Source of the DNA: a virus
DNA: 48,290 nt
Direction: 5' to 3' (one strand)
Virus record (IMG/VR): IMGVR_UViG_3300030107_004359
Coordinates: 1-48,290 of that record
Below are positions 14,631-20,054 of the stretch, piece by piece. The notes under the pieces were generated by a model, which saw only the letters and a program-made list of their open reading frames with translations, had not been told where the DNA came from and searched no databases. A program made the translations under genes and the position numbers. Position 1 is the first letter of the stretch. Each line of letters opens with the position of its first letter.

Positions 14631-14921
14631 ATGATTGAGTTTAAAGAAGGACCAATTAAGATAAAGCGATCTAAAGATAGATCAAGCTACATGACACCAG
14701 GGGGAAAACTTCCTGGTGTAACAACTATCCTTTCAGAAACCAAAGATGAAGATGCAAAAAAAGCCTTACAAAGATGGTACGCCTTCAATCGCGAAGAGAA
14801 AAAGAGACTCGTATCTATGTCTTGTAGAAGAGGCAGCTATGTCCATCAGCAACTTGAAAATGTTATACAAGGATTACCTATAAAAAAGGATTTGAGTACA
14901 GTTTATTTGGTCCCTATTTAG
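14631..14921 (+). CDS. PD-(D/E)XK exonuclease, N-terminal part (frameshifted)
   Basis: The 0-frame encodes 96 residues and ends at TAG 14919-14921. It contains the family's N-terminal signature (LPGVTTILSETKD and RRGSYVHQQLENV, the RG..xH motif) but not the catalytic D-x-K. The heptamer A AAA AAG lies in frame at 14882-14888. A -1 shift there reads GGATTTGAG onward and joins the downstream frame (14927-15322) into a 230-residue enzyme, a normal length for Cas4/RecB-like phage nucleases. Either programmed -1 frameshifting or a homopolymer indel explains the split. No obvious stimulatory stem follows the heptamer. Confidence 0.75.
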   Translation: MIEFKEGPIKIKRSKDRSSYMTPGGKLPGVTTILSETKDEDAKKALQRWYAFNREEKKRLVSMSCRRGSYVHQQLENVIQGLPIKKDLSTVYLVPI

Positions 14922-14926
14922 AACAA

Positions 14927-15322
14927 ATGTTGCCATGGGTTGAAGCAAATATTGTTAAACCTATAGCAATGGAAAGACCAATATGGCATCCTGCAGGATT
15001 TAGTGGAACCTTTGATTTATTAGCCTATACAAAGGAACATGGGGATAACCCTGTATTAATAGATTATAAGACCAGTACTAAGAGTAGATTAGCTAACCCA
15101 TTATTACTAAGAGATTACCAAGACCAACTATCTGCATATAGGGCTGGAATTTTACATACTTATGGAGTACGAGTTAATCATGCTTGTTTAGTTATTGGAT
15201 TAGAAAATAAGTTAGAACTTAAAAGTATGGGTAAGTTTGTACTTGACTGTCATAAAAATAGTTTTATGGAAAGAGTTGAAGAGTTTCATAAAAGTAAATG
15301 CAAAGCTAAAGTCTTGAAGTAA
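14927..15322 (+). CDS. PD-(D/E)XK exonuclease, C-terminal part (frameshifted)
   Basis: This frame carries the catalytic core of a RecB/Cas4-like nuclease: FSGTFDLLAY (metal-binding Asp), VLIDYKTS (the D/E-x-K motif) and DYQDQLSAYRAGI (the QxxxY-type helix). It has an internal ATG at 14927, but the frame stays open upstream to the A-run at 14882, and that upstream stretch (GFEYSLFGPYLEQ) looks like real protein. It is therefore most likely the second half of one 230-residue exonuclease. This enzyme would process DNA ends in recombination or replication, with the SSB-like protein encoded upstream. Confidence 0.8.
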   Translation: MLPWVEANIVKPIAMERPIWHPAGFSGTFDLLAYTKEHGDNPVLIDYKTSTKSRLANPLLLRDYQDQLSAYRAGILHTYGVRVNHACLVIGLENKLELKSMGKFVLDCHKNSFMERVEEFHKSKCKAKVLK

Positions 15323-15632
15323 AATAGTTTTATGCAAGCCTGACTCTTGAGCAAAAAGAGTTTAGCTTGACTCTTGTACAAAAAAAGTTAAATGAGTCTT
15401 GTTCAAAAACGGTTATATACATACACTCACACACAGAATTATATGGTTTGAAAAATTCCGAGACCTCCTAAGCGATTTTCCAAAATATTTTTTGGGCTAT
15501 TTGTTTACATTTAGTGGTTCACTAAGTAACACATAAGAATCCCACTAAATATAAATTAACGTACCCTTTAAATAACATATAAGAGGGGTCACTATTTCAT
15601 ACATAATCAGGTCACTAACTAGGTACTCAAAA
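15323..15632. other. Non-coding control gap with tandem and dispersed repeats
   Basis: Three related elements with the core TGAcTCTTGnnCAAAAA start at 15341, 15368 and 15393 (27- and 25-bp spacing). TTTGTTTACATTTA begins near 15500 and recurs at 15779. GGTTCACTA and two GGTCACTA boxes occur near 15516, 15587 and 15610, and TAACACATAAGA/TAACATATAAGA form another pair. The first TGACTCTTG element can also fold (ACTCTT/AAGAGT). No gene is seen. The density of repeats suggests a regulatory or replication site. Confidence 0.5.
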
Positions 15633-15800
15633 ATGACGACATCTAACCCTACTCAATACAAAGGATTAACGATAATAAAGGACAGTCAAAACCGCTGGAA
15701 TGTTTGCAAGCACTATGAAACTAGCCAGAGCTTTCAAACATTTGAAACCCTAGCTGCTGCAATGCATTACGCGTATAGTTTGTTTACATTTAAGTCATAG
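15633..15800 (+). CDS. Small hypothetical protein (55 aa)
   Basis: ATG at 15633 to TAG at 15798-15800. The product starts MTTSNPTQYKGLTIIKD, has a strand-turn-strand pattern (LTIIKDSQNRWNVCKHYETSQSF) and an alanine-rich helix (TLAAAMHYAYS). This looks like a small beta-beta-alpha domain. No family is recognised. GGTCACTA boxes lie upstream and a TGTTTACATTTA box overlaps its 3' end. Confidence 0.5.
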   Translation: MTTSNPTQYKGLTIIKDSQNRWNVCKHYETSQSFQTFETLAAAMHYAYSLFTFKS

Positions 15801-15914
15801 GCGTTGGAACTGCTTCTATATATAGATACCTTTTTTCTTTGAATTATCTATCAATGTAAACATTTAACCGCTTATTTACTTGCCATGAGCTGTGGCGTCC
15901 TATATAAGTACTAT

Positions 15915-15961
15915 TAACCCAACTTAATTGGGTTATTGTTCAATTCTTTTCTATTCTATTT
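15915..15961 (+). promoter_or_regulatory. Hairpin plus pyrimidine leader before the DUF932 gene
   Basis: TAACCCAA (15915-15922) pairs perfectly with TTGGGTTA (15928-15935) over a 5-nt loop. The leader TTCTTTTCTATTCTATTT (15944-15961) follows and ends 7 nt before the ATG. The identical 18-mer follows the next hairpin at 17141-17158. There is no Shine-Dalgarno sequence. Confidence 0.6.
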
Positions 15962-15968
15962 AATTCCA

Positions 15969-17057
15969 ATGGTATTCAAAAACAATGTGGTCACTGACCA
16001 ATACAGCAATAAAGATGGTAATACCGTAATGGTTTACGGTAAATACAAAGATCAAAGTTATGGCTTCACAAGTAACGAAGCCAAAGAAGGAACTATGGTT
16101 AACGATCAACCAACTGTTAGAGATGCTTTTAAAGCAGCTAAAGCTTTATGGCATGCGAAAAAAGTTCCCGGCTACTATCAAAATGAAGTAGGTGAGGTAG
16201 TTAAGACTGATAAGTTCATTAGTTTGATAAACCAGGACTCAGGTCAGTGGCTAGGAAACTTTTCCAACAGATACACACCAGTGCAAAATGAAACTATATG
16301 TGAGTTAGTAACAGAACTATGCGAACGAGGTATTACAGAACAGCCAGAAAATATTTTGCAATTGAAAGACGGCAATATATACATTCAAATGCCTATGAAT
16401 CAAGCGGATATTTTAGACAATGATCATGTTAGGCAATACCTTCATATTTGCGATAGTAAGAACGGTTCAACTTCATTACAAGCTTTCACAAGCTACTCAA
16501 GGTTAAGTTGTGCCAATGCTTTAGGCTATTTTACCGGATCCGTTGCTAATAATGCGATGCGCGATAACCACGGAATACGGCTCAAGCACTCTAAGGGGGT
16601 TGATAGATTTGCTAGGTGCATCGTTGATGTCTTAGACAGAGCCACCGGAACTTTTGAAACTGATATGGCTAACCTTAGAAAATTATCAAAGGTAAGAAGC
16701 ACCGAATATATAGAGACAGTTTTGTTTAATACAATATTTTCGGATCGTATGAAAACACCTATCACTGATAAAACTACTGGTGAAAAGAGAGAGAGACGTT
16801 TGAGTGACATTCCAGAGGTTAACCGGATAAAGAGCAAAGTAAGGAACAACACTTTGTTAGGAGCTGATCTTACTGAAGGATGGAGCACCCCCACTGATAA
16901 CCTATGGAAACTATGCTGCGCGACAACTGAAGAGTTAACCCATGGCCGGGCCGGCAATAGGATTATTAAAACATCTAATAGACTTAGGTCTTTATATCAT
17001 GGGAGCCAGGGTAAAGCCATTAATGCTGTGACTAGTACGCTCTTACAATTCACTTGA
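15969..17057 (+). CDS. DUF932 family protein
   Basis: A 362-residue protein. The frame is open from TTG 15936, but those first codons are the pyrimidine leader repeated before another gene, so the ATG at 15969 is chosen. The DUF932 (phage/plasmid-like) pattern is visible: NFSNRYTPVQNETICELVTEL, YLHICDSKNGSTSLQAFTSYSRLSCANALGY, and a helical C-terminal half with ATTEELTHGRAGNR. Its function is unknown in general; members are common in phages and plasmids and are sometimes linked to DNA maintenance or anti-defence. A 10-bp inverted repeat (TGTAAACATG/CATGTTTACA) follows the gene. Confidence 0.85.
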   Translation: MVFKNNVVTDQYSNKDGNTVMVYGKYKDQSYGFTSNEAKEGTMVNDQPTVRDAFKAAKALWHAKKVPGYYQNEVGEVVKTDKFISLINQDSGQWLGNFSNRYTPVQNETICELVTELCERGITEQPENILQLKDGNIYIQMPMNQADILDNDHVRQYLHICDSKNGSTSLQAFTSYSRLSCANALGYFTGSVANNAMRDNHGIRLKHSKGVDRFARCIVDVLDRATGTFETDMANLRKLSKVRSTEYIETVLFNTIFSDRMKTPITDKTTGEKRERRLSDIPEVNRIKSKVRNNTLLGADLTEGWSTPTDNLWKLCCATTEELTHGRAGNRIIKTSNRLRSLYHGSQGKAINAVTSTLLQFT

Positions 17058-17065
17058 ATAGGATA

Positions 17066-17104
17066 TGTAAACATGATTTGACTTATACAAGTTGCATGTT
17101 TACA
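17066..17104. promoter_or_regulatory. Nested inverted repeat with two regulatory motifs
   Basis: TGTAAACATG (17066-17075) and CATGTTTACA (17095-17104) are perfect inverted copies. Their 19-bp spacer contains GACTTATACAAGTTG, a member of the dispersed palindrome family. The element sits between the DUF932 gene and the following hairpin. Confidence 0.55.
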
Positions 17105-17109
17105 CTTAT

Positions 17110-17158
17110 GGCGTAGGGGTTTTCACCCTTACGCCTTTTTTTCTTTTCTATTCTATTT
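17110..17158 (+). terminator. Hairpin terminator with U-tract and repeated pyrimidine leader
   Basis: GGCGTAGGGG pairs with CCCTTACGCC (17110-17135, one G-U/mismatch) and is followed by seven T and then TTCTTTTCTATTCTATTT (17141-17158). It looks like an intrinsic terminator for the DUF932 gene. Its tract runs directly into the next ATG at 17161, so it may instead be an attenuator or a leader processing site. Confidence 0.7.
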
Positions 17159-17160
17159 CA

Positions 17161-17430
17161 ATGTCTTTCTCTAACATTCCTACAACTGCTAAGAGTCTTA
17201 ATTATTGCAAGAAGGCAAAATTAATTGAATACATTCTTGCCTATCAAGTAGAGCAAGAAAAATCAAAAACTCAGCTAGTAACGTCGGAATTCATTAAACC
17301 TAGTGAATATATATGCGACATCAACAAACGCATTAAACGCAACAACCAAGAAGTTAAAGCACTTTTAAAAGATACTCAAAACACTTTTAAAGCAGTAAAA
17401 AAAGTTATTTCATTACCTAGCTTTATCTAA
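17161..17430 (+). CDS. Small basic hypothetical protein
   Basis: An 89-residue protein. The frame is open from 17092, but its first 23 codons read through the hairpin and U-tract; the ATG at 17161 follows the same leader as the DUF932 gene and is preferred. The product is helical and lysine-rich (NKRIKRNNQEVKALLKDTQNTFKAVKKV). No family is recognised. A hairpin at 17438-17456 follows immediately. Confidence 0.6.
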   Translation: MSFSNIPTTAKSLNYCKKAKLIEYILAYQVEQEKSKTQLVTSEFIKPSEYICDINKRIKRNNQEVKALLKDTQNTFKAVKKVISLPSFI

Positions 17431-17437
17431 TCTTATT

Positions 17438-17479
17438 AGCCCTAACTAATAGGGCTCTTTTCTTTTCTATACCTATTTA
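17438..17479 (+). terminator. Hairpin terminator and third copy of the pyrimidine leader
   Basis: AGCCCTA (17438-17444) pairs perfectly with TAGGGCT (17450-17456) over the loop ACTAA. It is followed by CTTTTCTTTTCTATACCTATTT, a diverged copy of the 18-nt leader, before the ATG at 17485. Confidence 0.7.
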
Positions 17480-17484
17480 AAACG

Positions 17485-17994
17485 ATGCCTAAATTTAAAG
17501 TTACAGATTCAACGCCTTTCTTCTTTGATACGAAATACGGCTATCTAGATAATTTTGTTATGTGTTCAGACATGGCAAGCCTAGACATGAAAAAAACGCC
17601 TTTAGGCTATGGAGCTAAAGAAAACACACTCGAATACTTAGAAAAGCACCCAACCTTTAAACTCTTACCTTTTAAACAGGCGTTTGAATTATATGAGGCT
17701 TTCAACGCTAAAAAATACGAGGTAGGAACTATTAAAGAGACTACAGAAGAGCAGTTTTTCTATTCTTTGAACGTCTTACCCCCCGAAGACTGGACGCATA
17801 ACACAAGTACTAGCGAGTCATTCCGAATATCTGAAGCCATGACAAATAATCTTTATAGCTATTACATACGAGTTAGCGACGGTTTTCCAATTAAACAAAG
17901 ATACTTCTCAACTATCGCAGACCGCTTTACCACGGATCACAATAAGTTAATCCAAATGGTAAGAGATCAATTTAGTGTAGAGGTAGTAGCATAA
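17485..17994 (+). CDS. Hypothetical protein, weakly DUF1419-like
   Basis: A 169-residue protein. The region FFYSLNVLPPEDWTHNTSTSESFRISEAMTNNLYSYY has the L-N-V-L-P-P-x-x-W ... S-F-x-x-S-E pattern that I associate with DUF1419-type proteins of plasmids and phages. The similarity is weak. The N-terminal half is aromatic-rich (TPFFFDTKYGYLDNF). It is last in the run of genes that each have a hairpin leader, and it overlaps the next small ORF by one base (TAATG). Confidence 0.6.
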   Translation: MPKFKVTDSTPFFFDTKYGYLDNFVMCSDMASLDMKKTPLGYGAKENTLEYLEKHPTFKLLPFKQAFELYEAFNAKKYEVGTIKETTEEQFFYSLNVLPPEDWTHNTSTSESFRISEAMTNNLYSYYIRVSDGFPIKQRYFSTIADRFTTDHNKLIQMVRDQFSVEVVA

Positions 17995-18167
17995 TGAAAT
18001 GCCTTAATCAAGATCTTTTCACTCGTCAAGAAGCCAAAACTATTACTTTTTACTTAGAAAGTGCAATACAGGGTGAAACTCTTACAGACCAAGAAGAACA
18101 AGAATTAAAAACTATATTCGACAAATTAGAAACCATTAAACCAATTAACCAGGAGCTAAGTAAATGA
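17994..18167 (+). CDS. Small acidic hypothetical protein (57 aa)
   Basis: ATG at 17994 overlaps the upstream stop by one base, and TGA at 18165-18167 overlaps the next ATG (ATGA). The product is helical and acidic (DQEEQELKTIFDKLETIKP). Coupling on both sides supports expression. No family is recognised. Confidence 0.55.
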   Translation: MKCLNQDLFTRQEAKTITFYLESAIQGETLTDQEEQELKTIFDKLETIKPINQELSK

Positions 18168-18343
18168 AGCTAACTATTAAACAGACTGAAAGCCTAAACA
18201 AGCTTAGAGAACGATGGGAGTATGTTGGCAAGCCGTACCCCTTATTAGGGTCTAGTGACTGCGCAATGGTTGATGTTAGTGACAGTAAAGGAAGAACTAG
18301 TATTACTTTTGGAATAGAACCTGACGGCTATTATCACACTTAG
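18164..18343 (+). CDS. Small hypothetical protein (59 aa)
   Basis: ATG at 18164 overlaps the upstream stop (ATGA); TAG is at 18341-18343. The N-terminal half is basic and helical (KQTESLNKLRERWEYV). The C-terminal half is strand-rich (CAMVDVSDSKGRTSITFGIEPDG). An intrinsic terminator follows 30 bp downstream. No family is recognised. Confidence 0.55.
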   Translation: MKLTIKQTESLNKLRERWEYVGKPYPLLGSSDCAMVDVSDSKGRTSITFGIEPDGYYHT

Positions 18344-18373
18344 AAAAAAGACCAAATAAAACCACTTTTAAAC

Positions 18374-18397
18374 GCTCCCAAATATGGGAGCTTTTTT
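18374..18397 (+). terminator. Intrinsic terminator at the end of the middle gene cluster
   Basis: GCTCCCA (18374-18380) pairs perfectly with TGGGAGC (18385-18391) over a 4-nt loop and is followed by six T. It separates the small-gene cluster from the packaging genes. Confidence 0.85.
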
Positions 18398-18414
18398 ATT
18401 GTTTGGTCAATGTT

Positions 18415-18426
18415 AACTTATATAAG
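18415..18426. promoter_or_regulatory. Palindrome AACTTATATAAG before the terminase small-subunit candidate
   Basis: An exact copy of the dispersed 12-mer between the terminator and the packaging gene, 14 bp before its start. TATTAT at 18432-18437 could serve as a -10 box. Confidence 0.55.
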
Positions 18427-18440
18427 ATCCCTATTATTCA

Positions 18441-18797
18441 TTGATTACGGCTATACTTTCAGCAAAACACGCGGTTACAGTGGGAAAGAAAGCCGATAAC
18501 GTCACAGTACAAAAAAGACTTAACAAGCTCCTGGAGCTCCATAACTTAGGCTATAACAGATATCAAATGGTACAGTATTGCGCGAAGAACTACGGCCTTA
18601 AGCCTAGACAGGTGGACTCATATCGTAAGGCTTTATTCACTCAGTTACAACGTGATTTGGATATTACGCGCGAAGCTAAGGTTACTGAAATGATAACGAG
18701 ATTAGATCATGTTTATCGTGAGTCAGTAACAGGCCGGCAATTGAGTAATGCAATAGGAGCATTGAATTCAATCGCGCGGCTTCTTAAATTAGAATAG
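18441..18797 (+). CDS. terS: Putative terminase small subunit
   Basis: A 118-residue protein from a TTG start. The N-terminal half looks like a helix-turn-helix unit (LNKLLELHNLGYNRYQMVQYCAKNYGLKPRQVDSYRKA). A second helical part (EMITRLDHVYRESVTGRQLSNAIGALNSIARLLKLE) resembles the oligomerisation helix of small terminases. Size, order of domains and position upstream of the large terminase support the call. The small subunit recognises pac/cos DNA and loads it into the motor. The intervening 787-bp structured gap is unusual, since the two subunits are normally adjacent. Confidence 0.65.
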   Translation: MITAILSAKHAVTVGKKADNVTVQKRLNKLLELHNLGYNRYQMVQYCAKNYGLKPRQVDSYRKALFTQLQRDLDITREAKVTEMITRLDHVYRESVTGRQLSNAIGALNSIARLLKLE

Positions 18798-18997
18798 GTA
18801 ATATAGATAGATCTCTCATATTTTTCGCAGTACCCTGGTACCCCTACCTTAAATATATTTTATCGAATAATATTGTTTATACTAATTAATAGTTAATGTG
18901 CCTCACTAATTGATATATAACAGGCTTAATCTATTGGACAAAATATAATTAAATACTGGACACATGTAGATGCCTTGCGTCGCAGTGATTAACGTGT

Positions 18998-19028
18998 TTG
19001 CATAACTGTGTAATAGACAGTTATGCAA
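18998..19028. repeat. Perfect 12-bp inverted repeat in the terminase gap
   Basis: TTGCATAACTGT (18998-19009) and ACAGTTATGCAA (19017-19028) are exact inverted copies around GTAATAG. No U-tract follows, so it is more likely a protein-binding or packaging site, or an RNA stem, than a terminator. Confidence 0.7.
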
Positions 19029-19120
19029 GGCAAATAGCCCCCCTCCGGGGCAAGCGATTCGGCGCGGCGGTGGGGTCGGGGGCGGTTGCTCAAATCTGTA
19101 CCCCCTCCCCCGTCTCCTTA
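19029..19120. other. GC-rich island between terminase genes; candidate cos/pac site
   Basis: This ~90-bp stretch is strongly GC-rich in an AT-rich genome. GCCCC/GGGGC forms a hairpin (19037-19051). A run of G-tracts (GGCGCGGCGGTGGGGTCGGG region, 19061-19083) faces CCCCCTCCCCCG (19100-19111). Packaging sites commonly lie beside the terminase genes and are compositionally distinct. No coding frame explains it. Confidence 0.45.
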
Positions 19121-19224
19121 TATAAGTTTGCTCACAAAGCTTGTAGATACTGGGGATAGGAGTAGGGTAAAACTAAGCCGATGTATTTCTGCTGTGTGAC
19201 CTAATTTTAAGTATTGTTCTCTAA

Positions 19225-19407
19225 CAATTACTTATAGGAGGGGGAAACAGCCGTCTAGCTAAAGTACTTTCGTCCTTTGTTGGAGGAGAGGATAGGTGCG
19301 TTACACCCCTAACCCCTAAAGTTAGAGCATCGCTTAAGTTTGTAGAGAGGCTTAAGCGTGAGGTGAGATGCGAAGAGGTACCCATTAATGGAGAATCGGC
19401 CAACTAA
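19225..19407 (+). other. Open frame without start codon; coding-like or structural RNA
   Basis: A 60-codon frame runs from after TAA 19222-19224 to TAA 19405-19407 and reads like protein (for example SLKFVERLKREVRCEEVP), but it has no ATG, GTG, TTG or near-cognate start near the purine-rich AGGAGGGGG (19237-19245). The same DNA forms a stem CGCTTAAG/CTTAAGCG (19331-19338 and 19351-19358). It could be a gene remnant, or chance openness within a structured RNA leader. Confidence 0.3.
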
Positions 19408-19563
19408 CCTCATAGTTATTAGGGTAACTAAGGGGTTAAGTTGTTTTAACCTAAATAAGTTATAGAATGAGTATGTCCTATATATAAGCAACTACTTATT
19501 AGCCACTCAACAGGGAATCGATAGCATCAGAACCCCTTAGTTTAAGATAGCTAGGGGGTTTTG
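19310..19563 (+). promoter_or_regulatory. Attenuator-like leader with mutually exclusive pairings
   Basis: Segment 1 (TAACCCCT, 19310-19317) can pair with segment 2 (AGGGGTTA, 19431-19438). Segment 2 extended (ACTAAGGGGTT, 19427-19437) pairs perfectly with segment 3 (AACCCCTTAGT, 19531-19541). Segment 3 can instead pair with segment 4 (CTAGGGGGTT, 19551-19560) to make a terminator followed by TTGTT. A local hairpin GGTTAA/TTAACC (19434-19451) competes as well. This 1-2/3-4 versus 2-3 logic is that of transcription attenuators; the interpretation is inferred. Confidence 0.45.
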
Positions 19564-19564
19564 T
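19531..19564 (+). terminator. Intrinsic terminator upstream of the late operon
   Basis: AACCCCTTAG pairs with CTAGGGGGTT with one G-U pair, followed by a short U-rich run (TTTTGTTG). It lies directly before the 19585 gene and could be a conditional terminator. Confidence 0.6.
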
Positions 19565-19584
19565 TGAACAAAGGAGTTAAGAGC

Positions 19585-19836
19585 ATGTCAAACAAAACAT
19601 TTGGGGAATGGTTAAGTGACTATGACGGAAGAGATGAAGGTGTAAGAGATTTAAGGGAAGAATATTTACAGACGAGACGAGTATATCCAAGGGGAGTAAG
19701 GACAATAATCACACCAATACATTTATATAACGAGATGAGATTATTTTCGGGATGTACGGGAGCGATAGAGGCATTAGTAACAGCGTCGAAGTTATATGGT
19801 CAACCATTACCGACTAGTATCTTTGAGGGAGATTAA
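19585..19836 (+). CDS. Hypothetical protein with YozE-like N-terminus
   Basis: An 83-residue protein. The longer frame starts at TTG 19561, inside the terminator tract, whereas ATG 19585 follows AAGGAG with good spacing and is chosen. TFGEWLSDYDGRDEGVRDLREEYL resembles the small YozE SAM-like helical domain, with the W-L and R-D ... D-L signature. The C-terminal half (HLYNEMRLFSGCTGAIEALVTASKLYG) is also helical. The function is unknown. It overlaps the convergent membrane-protein gene by 23 nt. Confidence 0.65.
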   Translation: MSNKTFGEWLSDYDGRDEGVRDLREEYLQTRRVYPRGVRTIITPIHLYNEMRLFSGCTGAIEALVTASKLYGQPLPTSIFEGD

Positions 19837-19996
19837 CTCTAAGGTGAGCTTCTAATCTAGCGACTTTAGTATCAAGAGCATTTAATCTTTTAAAAATTTC
19901 GACGTTATATTTTTCACGTTTATTACCAGAATTAGAGATCAGCAATGCGACAGTAGAAATAGAAGCCCCTAGAATTGCAGCAATTACTTCGTTCAC
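19814..19996 (-). CDS. Small membrane protein with coiled-coil tail, holin candidate
   Basis: A 60-residue leftward gene embedded in the rightward late operon. The GTG start at 19996 follows GGGGGGTGGGGTG. Residues 3-22 form one membrane helix (VIAAILGASISTVALLISN). A basic linker and an amphipathic coiled-coil helix (EIFKRLNALDTKVARLEAHL) follow. The order TM then coiled coil resembles small phage holin/XhlA-like membrane proteins, although here the TM is N-terminal. Opposite orientation suggests separate control. The call as a holin is tentative, since no endolysin is recognised. Confidence 0.5.
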   Translation of the reverse strand: MNEVIAAILGASISTVALLISNSGNKREKYNVEIFKRLNALDTKVARLEAHLRVNLPQRY

Positions 19997-20054
19997 CCCA
20001 CCCCCCTGTATTAAATATGAGGATATGTTACTTAAATAAGGAGGTAAATAGTAA

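Noticed and set aside
19221-19491. Two leftward ~60-aa frames in the terminase gap
   Set aside because: They overlap structured, repeat-rich DNA, have Ser/Leu-rich compositions typical of antisense frames, and lack ribosome sites.
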